Shown here in pieces: positions 22,402-31,088 of a stretch of 35,753 bases of DNA (position 1 is the first letter of the stretch; each line of letters starts with the position of its first letter). This DNA is from Opitutia bacterium (GTDB lineage Bacteria; Verrucomicrobiota; Verrucomicrobiia; Opitutales; Opitutaceae). Location of the stretch: assembly GCA_016187925.1 (NCBI GenBank), contig JACPIS010000040.1, forward strand, positions 101,242 to 136,994, in the 5' to 3' direction. Both the position numbers and the translations under genes were made by a program. Under the pieces are notes generated by a model that saw nothing but the letters and a program-made list of their open reading frames with translations, was not told the DNA's origin and did not search any database.

Positions 22402-23247
22402 GTGCCTCCGCTCTACGACGCACATAACCACTTTCAATTCGACGCCCTTGCGCCGCACCGCGCCGCCATTGACCTCGAGCTGCGCCGCCTCGGCCTCCGG
22501 CAAGCTGTCATAAACGGCACCAACGCCGACGAGTGGCCGGCCGTCGCCGAACTCGCCCGGCAATACCCTTGGATCATCCCGAGCTACGGCATCCATCCGT
22601 GGGACTGCGGCGACCGGACGGACGGCTGGCTCGCCAAACTCCGCGCCACGCTCGCCGCCGACCCGCGCGCTCACGTCGGCGAGATCGGCCTCGACCGCTG
22701 GATCGTCGACGGCGTACGGCCCGACGACCCGCGTATCGCCGGCCTGCGCGTCGCGCCGCTGGCCGAGCAGGCTGAAGTCTTCGCCGCGCAGCTGGCGCTC
22801 GCCGCGGAGTTCAACCGCGCCGCGTCCATCCACTGCACGCAGGCCTTCGGCGCGGCACTCGATGTCCTGCGCGCCACGCCGCGGCCCGCGCGCGGTTTCC
22901 TGCTGCACGGCTACGGCGGTCCGGTGGAGATGATCAAAACCTTCGCCGACCTCGGCGGCTATTTCTCCTTCAATGTCGAGGCGCTCAACCCGCGCCGTGC
23001 CGGGGTGCGCGAGAGTTTCAAGGCCGTGCCGGCCGACCGTCTGCTCGTCGAGACCGACGCCCCGGCCTACGCCCCGCCGCCCGAGCTCAACCGCTACCCG
23101 CTCGGCCGTTCGCCGGACGGTTCGGTGATCAATCACCCTGCGAACATCGTCGTCGCCTACGAGGCGTTGGCGGAGTTGCGCGGCGTGACGCTCGAAGCGC
23201 TCGCGGCGCAGGTGGAGCGGAATTTTGCGCGGCTGTTCCTCGCCTGA
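22402..23247 (+). CDS. TatD-family metal-dependent hydrolase
   Basis: This 281-residue TatD-type TIM-barrel hydrolase belongs to a family of two-metal nucleases and related enzymes. Metal ligands are the early DAHNHF (H8, H10), Glu in HVGEIGLDRW, His in SIHCTQAF, His in FLLHGYGG and Asp in LLVETDAPAYAPP. The C-terminal HPANIVVAYEALAELRG with NFARLF is characteristic. The start is GTG at 22402. The length is slightly above the usual 255-265. DNase or 3'-exonuclease activity is known in the family, but the substrate here cannot be read from the sequence. Confidence 0.93.
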   Translation: MPPLYDAHNHFQFDALAPHRAAIDLELRRLGLRQAVINGTNADEWPAVAELARQYPWIIPSYGIHPWDCGDRTDGWLAKLRATLAADPRAHVGEIGLDRWIVDGVRPDDPRIAGLRVAPLAEQAEVFAAQLALAAEFNRAASIHCTQAFGAALDVLRATPRPARGFLLHGYGGPVEMIKTFADLGGYFSFNVEALNPRRAGVRESFKAVPADRLLVETDAPAYAPPPELNRYPLGRSPDGSVINHPANIVVAYEALAELRGVTLEALAAQVERNFARLFLA

Positions 23248-23354
23248 GCAAGGAATGCGCAGCTTCGGGCCTTTTCATCCGCCGCCGTTTGCCTCGGGAT
23301 GGACACCCCACATCCGTCCGACCCCACGCAGCCGGCGCCGGGCGTGGAATATCT

Positions 23355-24788
23355 ATGTCAAATCCAGTCATCATTCAGGGCGGCATGGGGGTCGCGGTCT
23401 CCGGTTGGCGCTTGGCGCGGGCCGTGGCCGTCACCGGACAACTCGGCGTGGTCTCGGGCACCTTGCTGCCCGTCGTCCAGGCCCGCGTGCTGCAGCAGGG
23501 CGATCCGGGCGGCCATCTCCGCCGCGCCTTCGATCATTTTCCGCTGCCCGCCGTGGCCGAGCGCGTCTGGCGCGATTACTACGTGCCCGGCGGCCTGCCG
23601 CCCGGCGTTGCGTTCAAGGCCGTGCCGATGCCGAGCCTCGAACCGAGCACGGCGTTCACCGAACTGGCCGTCCTCGCCAATTTCGCCGAGGTCTGGCTCG
23701 CCAAGGAGGGCCACGCCGGCCGCATCGGCCTCAATCTCCTCGAAAAAATCCAGCTGCCCACCCTGCCCTCGCTCTACGGCGCCATGCTCGCCGGCGTCGA
23801 CACCGTGCTGATGGGCGCCGGCATCCCGCGCTCCATCCCCGGCGCGCTCGACGCGCTCGCCCGCGGCGAAGCCGCCGAGCTGAAGATCGATGTCGAGGGC
23901 GACACGCCTGAGGCGCCGACGCTGCTGCGCTTCGATCCGCGCAGTCTTTTCCCGGCGAACCTGCCCGCGCTCGCGCGGCCGCAGTTCCTCGCCATCATCT
24001 CCTCCGCCACGCTCGCCGCCACGCTCGCGCGCAAGTCCAACGGCCGCGTCGACGGCTTCGTGGTCGAAGGCGCGGTGGCCGGCGGCCACAACGCGCCGCC
24101 GCGCGGCCCGCTCCAGCTCTCGCCGGCCGGCGAACCCGTGTACGGCCCGCGCGATCTGCCCGACCTGCCGAAAATCCGCGAACTCGGCCTGCCCTTCTGG
24201 CTCGCGGGCGCGTTTTCCCGACCGGAGAAGCTCTCCGAGGCCCTCGCGACCGGTGCGGCCGGCGTGCAGGTGGGCACGGCCTTCGCGCTGTGCGAGGAGT
24301 CCGGCATCATCCCCGATCTGAAGCGCCGCCTGCGCGAGCTCATCCGCAGCGGCTCGGCGCGGGTCTTCACCGATCCGCTCGCTTCGCCCACGGGTTTTCC
24401 CTTCAAGGTTGCCCAGCTCAAGGGCACGCTCTCCGATGCCGCCGCCTACGTCTCGCGCCAGCGCATCTGCGACCTCGGCTACCTGCGCACGCTCTTCCGG
24501 CGCGCCGACGGCTCCGTCGGCTACCGCTGCGCCGCCGAGCCCGAGGCCGACTTCGTCCGCAAGGGCGGCGTGGCCGCCGACGCCGCCGGCCGCAAATGCC
24601 TGTGCAACGGCCTCGCGGCCACCGTGGGCCTCGCGCAATTCCGCCGCGGCCTGCCCGAGCTGCCCATCATCACCACCGGCGACGAACTCACGCAACTCGC
24701 GCGCTTCTTCAAGTCGGACTCGGACAGCTACAGCGCGGCCGACGTGATCCGCGCGCTGCTCGGTCCCGCATCCGCGCAGCCGGCCTGA
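23355..24788 (+). CDS. Nitronate monooxygenase-like flavoprotein
   Basis: This 477-residue FMN-binding TIM-barrel protein belongs to the nitronate monooxygenase / 2-nitropropane dioxygenase superfamily. It starts at ATG 23355 with MSNPVIIQGGMGVAVSGWRL, the usual substrate/FMN strand. Flavin-side motifs are VVEGAVAGGHNAPPRG, PFWLAGAFSRPEKLSEALAT and GAAGVQVGTAFALCEESG. It is longer than fungal or Pseudomonas enzymes (about 350). The extra C-terminal part has five Cys (RICDLGYL, YRCAAEPE, GRKCLCNGL, plus one nearby CEESG Cys upstream), which may form a metal or redox site. The substrate is unknown. It is preceded by TatD on the same strand after 107 bases. Confidence 0.87.
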   Translation: MSNPVIIQGGMGVAVSGWRLARAVAVTGQLGVVSGTLLPVVQARVLQQGDPGGHLRRAFDHFPLPAVAERVWRDYYVPGGLPPGVAFKAVPMPSLEPSTAFTELAVLANFAEVWLAKEGHAGRIGLNLLEKIQLPTLPSLYGAMLAGVDTVLMGAGIPRSIPGALDALARGEAAELKIDVEGDTPEAPTLLRFDPRSLFPANLPALARPQFLAIISSATLAATLARKSNGRVDGFVVEGAVAGGHNAPPRGPLQLSPAGEPVYGPRDLPDLPKIRELGLPFWLAGAFSRPEKLSEALATGAAGVQVGTAFALCEESGIIPDLKRRLRELIRSGSARVFTDPLASPTGFPFKVAQLKGTLSDAAAYVSRQRICDLGYLRTLFRRADGSVGYRCAAEPEADFVRKGGVAADAAGRKCLCNGLAATVGLAQFRRGLPELPIITTGDELTQLARFFKSDSDSYSAADVIRALLGPASAQPA

Positions 24789-24835
24789 GTCCGGTTTTTC
24801 GCGCCGACCCGAAGGCACGCGGACTCCGCGCGTCT

Positions 24836-25627
24836 TCAGCTCGCGTCCGTCGCGATCCGCCGCACGACCTCTCCGGCGGCGGCGAAACCGAAGGCGCCGG
24901 TGATGAACGACGCCGTGCCGAAACCGGTCGCGCAGTCGAGGTTGAGGCTCGCGCCCTGCTCGGGCTCGGTCGAGCACGTGCCGTCGGCCCACGGGTAGAC
25001 CGGCTTCTCGCCCGAGAAGACGCAGGGCACGCCGTAAATGTTGCCCTCGCCGTGCGCGAAGCCGTGGTCGCGGCGCAGCTTCTTGCGCACCTGCCGCAGC
25101 AGCTCGTCGCCCTGCGACTCGCCGAGGTCGCCCACGCGGATGCGCGTGGCATCGCGCTTGCCGCCGGCGCCGCCGACGGTGAGCACGCGCCGGCCGCGCT
25201 GCATGCACTCGGCGATGAGCAGCGCCTTGGTCGACATGCGGTCGATGGCGTCGACCGTCCAGTCGCTCGGCGTCGCGAGCAGCTGCCCGGCCGTCTTGGC
25301 GGTGAAAAATTCCGTGACCGCGGTGACGCGGCAGTCCGGGTTGATGGCGCGGATGCGTTCGGCGAGCGCCGCGACCTTCGGGCGGCCGATGTTGCCGTCG
25401 TGCGCGTGCGACTGGCGGTTCGTGTTGGTCACGCACACGTCGTCGAGGTCGACGAGCGTCAGCGCACCGAGGCCCGAGCGGGCCAGCGACTCCACCACCC
25501 AGGAGCCGACCCCGCCCACGCCCACCACACGGACGTGCGCGGCGTGCAGGCGCGGCAGCGCGGCGGCGCCGTAGAGGCGCGCGAGTCCGCCGAAACGCGC
25601 GGTGTAGGATTCGTTCACGCCGGCCAC
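24836..25627 (-). CDS. tcdA: tRNA threonylcarbamoyladenosine dehydratase
   Basis: This 263-residue E1-like (ThiF/MoeB fold) enzyme uses ATP to convert t6A37 of tRNA to its cyclic form ct6A. The nucleotide-binding GVGGVGSW starts at residue 36; it is followed by LVDLDDVCVTNTNRQ with the conserved Asp and Arg, then the family segment GNIGRPKVAALAERIRAINP. The C-terminal ATGFGTASFITGAFGF is typical. Length is close to E. coli TcdA (268). It is convergent with the upstream flavoprotein gene, with 47 bases between the stops. Confidence 0.94.
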   Translation of the reverse strand: MAGVNESYTARFGGLARLYGAAALPRLHAAHVRVVGVGGVGSWVVESLARSGLGALTLVDLDDVCVTNTNRQSHAHDGNIGRPKVAALAERIRAINPDCRVTAVTEFFTAKTAGQLLATPSDWTVDAIDRMSTKALLIAECMQRGRRVLTVGGAGGKRDATRIRVGDLGESQGDELLRQVRKKLRRDHGFAHGEGNIYGVPCVFSGEKPVYPWADGTCSTEPEQGASLNLDCATGFGTASFITGAFGFAAAGEVVRRIATDAS

Positions 25628-25827
25628 TGGTAGCTTGGTGTGAGCCCGCTGCCACTCATTTTTTGCGAAATCCTTCGCATGCGCCGCATATTAGCCTGCC
25701 GCCTGACCGCGCAGTCGGCGCATGATTATCGCCGCGCGGACGGCCTTAGCGCTTCGGGCCGCCGCGCCGGCGCGCTACACTCCGGCATCATCCGGACCTG
25801 TTTCCGGCCCAACCGAAAAACCTAGCC

Positions 25828-27471
25828 ATGAATACGACCCAGCATTTGCACGGGAAACGCGGCATCGAGCTGCTGCACGACCCATTGCTCAACAAGGGCA
25901 CGGCGTTTGCCGAGGCCGAGCGCGACGCCCTCGGGCTGCGCGGCCTGCTCCCGCCCCGCGTGGCGACCCAGGACCAGCAGCTGGAGCGCGTGCTGGAGAA
26001 TTTCCGCCGCAAGACGAGCGACCTCGAGAAATACATCTACCTCATCTCGCTCCAGGAGCGGAACGAGGCGCTGTTCTACCGCCTCGTCATGGGCAACCTC
26101 GAGGAGATGATGCCGATCATCTACACGCCGACCGTCGGCCTCGCCTGCCAGAAATACGGGCACATCTTCCGCCGCCCGCGCGGCCTCTACGTCACGAGCA
26201 AGGACCGCGGCCGCGTGAAGGAGATCCTGCAGAACTGGCCGCAGTCGGACGTGCGCATAATCGTCGTGACCGACGGCGAGCGCATCCTCGGCCTCGGCGA
26301 CCTCGGCGCCAACGGCATGGGCATCCCCGTCGGCAAGCTCTCGCTCTACACCGCGTGCGCCGGCATCCCGCCCGCGCAGTGCCTGCCCATCATGTTCGAC
26401 GTCGGCACCAACAACCCGACGCTGCTCGCCGACCCGCTCTACCTCGGCCTCGCCGAGCCGCGCCTGCGCGGTCCCGCCTACGACGAGCTCGTCGAGGAGT
26501 TCGTCAACGCCGTGCAGGAGATCTTCCCGCGCGCGTGCCTGCAGTTCGAGGATTTCGGCAACTGCAACGCCTTCCGCCTGCTCGCCAAGTACCGCGACCG
26601 CGTCTGCACGTTCAACGACGACATCCAGGGCACCGCGGGCGTCACGCTCTCCGGCCTGCTCTCGTCGGAGCGCCTCACCGGCATCCCGCTGGCGAAGCAG
26701 CGCATCCTCTTCCTCGGCGCCGGCGAGGCCGGCATCGGCATCGGCGAACTCATCGTCGAGGCGCTCAAGCTCAGCGGCGTGCCCGAGGCCGACGCGCGCC
26801 GGCAATGCTGGTTCTTCGACTCGAAGAGCCTCGTCGTGAAGAGCCGCACCGATCTCGCGGAGCACAAACTCCGCTTCGCGCACGAACACTCCCCGGTCGA
26901 CACGCTGCTCGCCGCCATCGAGGAGCTCAAGCCCACCGCCCTCATCGGCGTCTCCGGCACGGCCCAATCGTTCACCGAGCCGGTCGTGCGCGCCATGGGC
27001 CGCCTCAACCCGCGCCCGGTCATCTTTGCGCTGTCCAACCCGACCTCGAAGGCCGAGTGCACCGCCGAGCAGGCCTACACGTGGACCGACGGCCACGCGA
27101 TCTTCGCGAGCGGCAGCCCGTTTCCGCCCGTCACGCTCAACGGCATCACGCACGTCTCCGGCCAGGGCAACAACAGCTACATCTTCCCCGGCGTCGGCCT
27201 CGGCGTCATCGCCAGCGAATCGACGCGCGTCACCGACGAGATGTTCTACGTCGCGGCCAAGACGCTCGCCAGCCTGGTGACCGAGGGCGATCTGATGCTC
27301 GGGCGCATCTATCCCGATCTGAAACGCATCCGCGAGGTCTCGACCGAGATCGCCGTCCACGTGGCCGAGGTGGCGTTCAAGCGCCAGCTCACCCCCGCCC
27401 TCCGCCCCGCCGACCTGAAGGCGCACGTGCAATCGGTGATGTTCGACCCGCACTACCCGAAATACGTCTGA
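25828..27471 (+). CDS. NAD-type malic enzyme (malate dehydrogenase, oxaloacetate-decarboxylating)
   Basis: This is a 547-residue large-form malic enzyme converting malate to pyruvate and CO2 with reduction of NAD(P). The catalytic Tyr lies in IIYTPTVGLACQKYG, the Lys in VGKLSLYTACAGI, and the metal-binding acids in CLQFEDFGNCNAF and TFNDDIQGTAGV. The dinucleotide-binding motif FLGAGEAGIGIGELI begins near residue 294, and FALSNPTSKAECTAEQAYTW is conserved. The length matches the E. coli MaeA type rather than the 400-residue ME. Cofactor preference (NAD rather than NADP) is inferred from family length only. The gene has its own strong terminator (27488-27553) and a 200-base upstream gap. Confidence 0.95.
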   Translation: MNTTQHLHGKRGIELLHDPLLNKGTAFAEAERDALGLRGLLPPRVATQDQQLERVLENFRRKTSDLEKYIYLISLQERNEALFYRLVMGNLEEMMPIIYTPTVGLACQKYGHIFRRPRGLYVTSKDRGRVKEILQNWPQSDVRIIVVTDGERILGLGDLGANGMGIPVGKLSLYTACAGIPPAQCLPIMFDVGTNNPTLLADPLYLGLAEPRLRGPAYDELVEEFVNAVQEIFPRACLQFEDFGNCNAFRLLAKYRDRVCTFNDDIQGTAGVTLSGLLSSERLTGIPLAKQRILFLGAGEAGIGIGELIVEALKLSGVPEADARRQCWFFDSKSLVVKSRTDLAEHKLRFAHEHSPVDTLLAAIEELKPTALIGVSGTAQSFTEPVVRAMGRLNPRPVIFALSNPTSKAECTAEQAYTWTDGHAIFASGSPFPPVTLNGITHVSGQGNNSYIFPGVGLGVIASESTRVTDEMFYVAAKTLASLVTEGDLMLGRIYPDLKRIREVSTEIAVHVAEVAFKRQLTPALRPADLKAHVQSVMFDPHYPKYV

Positions 27472-27487
27472 GCCTTTCGGCAACTTG

Positions 27488-27553
27488 AGCCGCCATCGCG
27501 TCGACCGGGGCCTGTTGCTAGGCAGGCCCCGCCGGCGCGGATGGCGGCTTTTT
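27488..27553 (+). terminator. Intrinsic terminator after the malic enzyme gene
   Basis: AGCCGCCATC (27488-27497) pairs perfectly with GATGGCGGCT (27540-27549), and a TTTTT run ends at 27553. Inside is a second perfect 8-bp stem, GGGGCCTG (27507-27514) with CAGGCCCC (27523-27530), giving a stacked two-stem structure. It lies 16 bases after the stop codon and insulates the padR unit downstream. Confidence 0.9.
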
Positions 27554-27580
27554 CGCGCCCGTGGGGTTCCGCCGGGCTTG

Positions 27581-27632
27581 CCTTGGATAATCTAAGGAAA
27601 GGCTTGCCAAGTCTGCCTTAGGTTATCTAGGT
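27581..27632 (+). promoter_or_regulatory. Two operator-like boxes before padR
   Basis: Box 1 (CCTTGGATAATCTAAGG, 27581-27597) is a near-perfect palindrome with one mismatched pair. Box 2 (CCTTAGGTTATCTAGGT, 27616-27632) matches box 1 at 12 of 17 bases and ends 8 bases before the padR ATG. The starts are 35 bases apart. PadR regulators usually repress their own operons through dyad sites in the promoter, so these are probable autoregulatory sites for the padR-permease operon. The GATAAT inside box 1 could also serve as a -10. Confidence 0.6.
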
Positions 27633-27640
27633 AAGCGCTC

Positions 27641-27970
27641 ATGGCCGACAAAAACGAACTCTTTCCCGGCACGCTCGACATGCTAATCCTGCGTGTGCTC
27701 AGCCGCGGCGAACTGCACGGCTGGGGCATCACCAGCAAGCTCGAGCAGCTCTCGCAGAGCGCGCTGCAGGTCGACGAAGGATCCCTCTACCCGTCCCTCT
27801 ATCGCATGGAAGCCAAGGGCTGGATCGAGGCTGAGTGGCGGATGACTGAGAACAACCGCCGCGCGAAATATTACAGCCTCACCCGCGCCGGCCGGAAGCA
27901 GCTCGAGAAGGAGCAGGAACTGTGGACCCGAATGAGCGCGATCATCGAGCTGGTGATGCAATCGACCTGA
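27641..27970 (+). CDS. PadR-family transcriptional regulator
   Basis: This 109-residue PadR-type repressor is a winged-helix DNA-binding domain with a short dimerising C-terminal helix (subfamily 2 size). Motifs are FPGTLDMLILRVLSRGELHG with WGITSKLEQ, the wing and recognition region DEGSLYPSLYRMEAKGWIEA, and KYYSLTRAGRKQLEKEQELW. It lies 27 bases upstream of a large orphan permease gene and behind two operator-like boxes. PadR genes just before such permeases are common in Acidobacteria and Verrucomicrobia. The inducer is unknown. Confidence 0.95.
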   Translation: MADKNELFPGTLDMLILRVLSRGELHGWGITSKLEQLSQSALQVDEGSLYPSLYRMEAKGWIEAEWRMTENNRRAKYYSLTRAGRKQLEKEQELWTRMSAIIELVMQST

Positions 27971-27997
27971 GCCACCACCCTTCCGCCATTTGCTCCC

Positions 27998-30640
27998 ATG
28001 AATCCGCTCCGCCGCCTCCGCACCCTGTTCCGCCGCCGTGACCTCGAGGCCGAGATGGCCGAGGAAATGAAATTCCACCTCGAGCAGCGCAGCGCGGAGC
28101 TCGCCGCCGACGGTCTGCCTGCCGATGAGGCGCAGCTCGCTGCCCAGCGCCGTTTCGGCAATCTCGCCAGCATCCAGGAGCAGGCGCGCGAAGCCCACGG
28201 CTGGGGCGCGCTCGAGCGTTTCGGCAAGGACCTCGCCTTCGCCGCGCGCCAGCTCCGCCGCGCGCCGGGCTTCAGTCTGCTCGCCATCGTTACCCTCGGC
28301 CTCGGCATCGGCGCCAACACCTCGATGTTCAGCCTCGTCAACGGCATCATCCTCAAGCCGCTGCCCTACGAGCGCGTCGACCAGCTGGAACGCATCTACC
28401 GCAGCACCGCGCAAAACCCCGAAGGCAATCTCTCGGCGGCCGATTTCCGCGCGCTGCGCGAGGCGCAGTCGCCCTACCGCGCCGTGATCGCCTACACGCC
28501 CGGCAGCGCCAGCCTCTCCGAGCCCGGCCGCCCGGCTGAATTGGGCTACGCCGCCCGCGCTTCCGCCGATCTGTTCGCCGTGCTGGGCGTCACCCCGCAA
28601 CTCGGCCGCGCCTTCCGCCCCGAGGAAGGCCAGCCCGGCCATGACCGCGTCGTCATCCTCAGCCAGCGCACCTGGCGCGGCCGCTTCCTCTCCCGCCCCG
28701 ACATCATCGGCCGCACCGTGCGCATCGATGGCGAGCCACACGAGATCATCGGCGTGCTGTCCGAATCCTTCAACGACTGGCGCTACCTCGGCGTCGTGGA
28801 TTTCTTCCGCCCACTCGCCCTCACGCCCGCCGAAGCCGCCGATCGCCAGAACACGCGCCTGCGCGTGCTGGGCCGGCGCGCCGCCACCACCACCGCGGCC
28901 GAGTCCGCCGGCTTCATCGCCAATTTCGGCGACCGGCTCGCACGCGAATTCCCCGAAGCCAATCGCGGCAGCTCGTGGCACGCCGTCGCCCTGCAAAAGG
29001 ATGCCGCGGGCTCCAGCGGCCTGATCGTGCTCCCGATGCTCATCTGCCTCTCCGCCGCTGTGCTGCTCATCGCCTGCTCGAACCTCGCCAACTTCCTCCT
29101 TGCCCGCACCATGGCCCGCGCCCGCGAGTTCGCCGTCCGCGCCGCGCTCGGCGCCTCGCGCCTGCAATTGCTGCGCCCGCTCCTCGCCGAGGCGCTGCTC
29201 CTCTCGCTCTCCGGCGGCGGTGTGGCCATCGCCCTCGCGCACTGGTTCCGCGACTGGGCCGCCCAACGCTCGACCGGCGACAACGGCGAGCAGGTCATCT
29301 TCACGGTGGACTGGAACGTCATGGGCTGGGCCTTCGCCGCCTCGCTCTTCACCGCCCTCGTGTTTTCGGTCGGCCCGGCCCTGTTCGCGCTGCGCCTCGA
29401 CCTCAACGAAACCCTCAAGAGCGGCGGGCGCGGCACCACCGGCGGGCGCGGCCACCAGCGGTTCCGGCAGTTCCTCATCGTCGCGCAATTCACGCTCGCG
29501 ATGGTTCTCCTGGCCGGCGCCGCCCAGTTTATCGTTGGCGTGGACGAGGCGCAGAATCGGCGCGTCGGCTGGGAGTCCGCGCCACTCGCCACCGGCTCCA
29601 TGCTGCTCCCCGTCGGCCACTACGGCGACGACGCCAAGCTCGCCGCCTTTCATCGTCTCGCCTTGGAGCGCCTCGCCGCGTTACCGGGCGCCGAGTCCGT
29701 CAGCCTCTCCGCCGCCACGCCGTTTCTCGACTGGTTCGACGTGCGCAAGCTCGTCGTCGAGGGCCAGCCGCTCCCCGCGCCCGGTCAGGAGCCCGCTGCG
29801 ATGTTCAACGCCATCAGCCCGCAGTATCTCGCCACCTACGGCACGCGTCTCGTCGCCGGCCGCACTTTCGACTCGCGCGATACCGCCAGTTCGCCGCGCG
29901 TTTATCTCGTCAGCCAATCCACCGCGCGCGCCCTCTTCGGCGAGAGCGACGCCATCGGTCGCCGCATCGCGGTCGCCGATGGCAAAGCGCCGGCGTGGGG
30001 CGAGATCGTCGGCATCGTCGCCGACATCCAAAGCGCCGACCCCGAGCCCAACACCGTGACGCTGCGCGTCTATCCCGCGCTCGCGCGGGAACCGACCCGC
30101 ACCGTCGAACTCGCCGTGCGCGCCGACGGCGTTGCCCCGGCCGCGCTCGTCGATTCTATTCGCACCACCATGGCGGCGCTCGACGCCGATTTGCCGATCA
30201 CGCGCTTGACCACGGCCGACGCGTCCATCGCGCGCACGTTCTACCAGATGCGCTTTCTGCGCGACATGCTCACGGCTTTCGGAGCGCTCGGACTCGGCCT
30301 TGCCTCGCTCGGCATCTACGGCGTCATCACCCGCACCACCGCACAGCGCGCGAGCGAGTTCGCCATCCGCCTCGCGCTCGGCGCGCAGGCGCGCGACATC
30401 ACGCGCCTCGTGCTCGGCTCCGGCGTGCGCCAAGCTCTGCTCGGCTCGGTCCTCGGGCTGCTCGGCGCCTACGCGGTCACGACGGCGCTCTCCTCGGCGT
30501 TCCGCGGCGTCCACGCCAACAGCCCGCTGATCCTCGCCGCGACCACGCTCATCCTCGTCACCGTCGCCCTCGTCGCGTGCTGGATCCCCTCACGTCGCGC
30601 CAGCCGCATCAACGCCATCGATGCGCTCCGCGCCGAGTGA
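27998..30640 (+). CDS. Orphan ABC-type permease of the MacB/FtsX (ADOP) type
   Basis: This 880-residue permease belongs to the type found beside PadR regulators. An N-terminal cytosolic helical part (1-80, including AAQRRFGNLASIQEQARE) precedes a first MacB/FtsX unit: span at about 88-108, a long periplasmic domain, then spans from about residue 340 with NLANFLLARTMARAREFAVR and AALGAS. A second unit starts near residue 490 and ends with spans around 755-870, including RTTAQRASEFAIRLALGAQA. The two units are duplicated half-permeases in one chain. No ABC ATPase lies nearby, so the energy source is unclear. A role in export or stress signalling is inferred from family context. Confidence 0.92.
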   Translation: MNPLRRLRTLFRRRDLEAEMAEEMKFHLEQRSAELAADGLPADEAQLAAQRRFGNLASIQEQAREAHGWGALERFGKDLAFAARQLRRAPGFSLLAIVTLGLGIGANTSMFSLVNGIILKPLPYERVDQLERIYRSTAQNPEGNLSAADFRALREAQSPYRAVIAYTPGSASLSEPGRPAELGYAARASADLFAVLGVTPQLGRAFRPEEGQPGHDRVVILSQRTWRGRFLSRPDIIGRTVRIDGEPHEIIGVLSESFNDWRYLGVVDFFRPLALTPAEAADRQNTRLRVLGRRAATTTAAESAGFIANFGDRLAREFPEANRGSSWHAVALQKDAAGSSGLIVLPMLICLSAAVLLIACSNLANFLLARTMARAREFAVRAALGASRLQLLRPLLAEALLLSLSGGGVAIALAHWFRDWAAQRSTGDNGEQVIFTVDWNVMGWAFAASLFTALVFSVGPALFALRLDLNETLKSGGRGTTGGRGHQRFRQFLIVAQFTLAMVLLAGAAQFIVGVDEAQNRRVGWESAPLATGSMLLPVGHYGDDAKLAAFHRLALERLAALPGAESVSLSAATPFLDWFDVRKLVVEGQPLPAPGQEPAAMFNAISPQYLATYGTRLVAGRTFDSRDTASSPRVYLVSQSTARALFGESDAIGRRIAVADGKAPAWGEIVGIVADIQSADPEPNTVTLRVYPALAREPTRTVELAVRADGVAPAALVDSIRTTMAALDADLPITRLTTADASIARTFYQMRFLRDMLTAFGALGLGLASLGIYGVITRTTAQRASEFAIRLALGAQARDITRLVLGSGVRQALLGSVLGLLGAYAVTTALSSAFRGVHANSPLILAATTLILVTVALVACWIPSRRASRINAIDALRAE

Positions 30641-30665
30641 GCGCCCGCGTCTCGCTCCACCCGTC

Positions 30666-31088
30666 ATGCGCCTCTCCGTCCGTCTGCTCGTCTCCGTCGG
30701 CATCGCCTTCTACGCCGTCGCCGTGCCGGTGCTCGAGGTGAACGCCTCGCACGTCTTCAACCCCGCGTGGGTGCCGCACACGCGCATCCACGAAGTCTGG
30801 CAGCTGCTCACCAACACCAGCCTCGGTCTCTTCGCCGCGTGGCGCCTCTGGCGTCATCACGACCTCCGCACCGCCACGGCGCTCAACGCGGCCGTCATGC
30901 TCTCCTTCCTCACCGCCTACGCGCTCCGCGACACCTATGGCGGCTCGATGATCGTCGAGGGCCGGGGCGAACTCCGCCTGCTCGGCATGAACATCGCCGT
31001 GCTCGGCTACGGCGCCGCGCTGGTTGGCAACGCCGTCGCGCTTGGTCTGCATCGCTCGTCCGGCGAGGCGACGCCCCCTGCGCGATGA
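30666..31088 (+). CDS. Small four-span membrane protein
   Basis: This 140-residue integral membrane protein has about four spans (VRLLVSVGIAFYAVAVPVL; LTNTSLGLFAAWRLW; ATALNAAVMLSFLTAYAL; LGMNIAVLGYGAALVGNAVA). The start at ATG 30666 places the first span at the N-terminus. HTRIHEVWQLL near residue 40 holds two His and a Glu that could be functional, but no family is recognised. It follows the permease by 25 bases, and its TGA overlaps the next start (ATGA), so it is co-translated with the hydrolase gene. Confidence 0.8.
   Translation: MRLSVRLLVSVGIAFYAVAVPVLEVNASHVFNPAWVPHTRIHEVWQLLTNTSLGLFAAWRLWRHHDLRTATALNAAVMLSFLTAYALRDTYGGSMIVEGRGELRLLGMNIAVLGYGAALVGNAVALGLHRSSGEATPPAR

Noticed and set aside
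25664-25679. Hairpin TGCGAA/TTCGCA next to a T-run before the malic enzyme gene
   Set aside because: The T-run is on the wrong side for a plus-strand terminator, and the stem is only 6 bp; it is also upstream of, not after, the tcdA gene.
27683-29653. A 656-codon minus-strand frame opposite padR and the permease
   Set aside because: It spans two recognisable genes on the other strand and has antisense-type composition.
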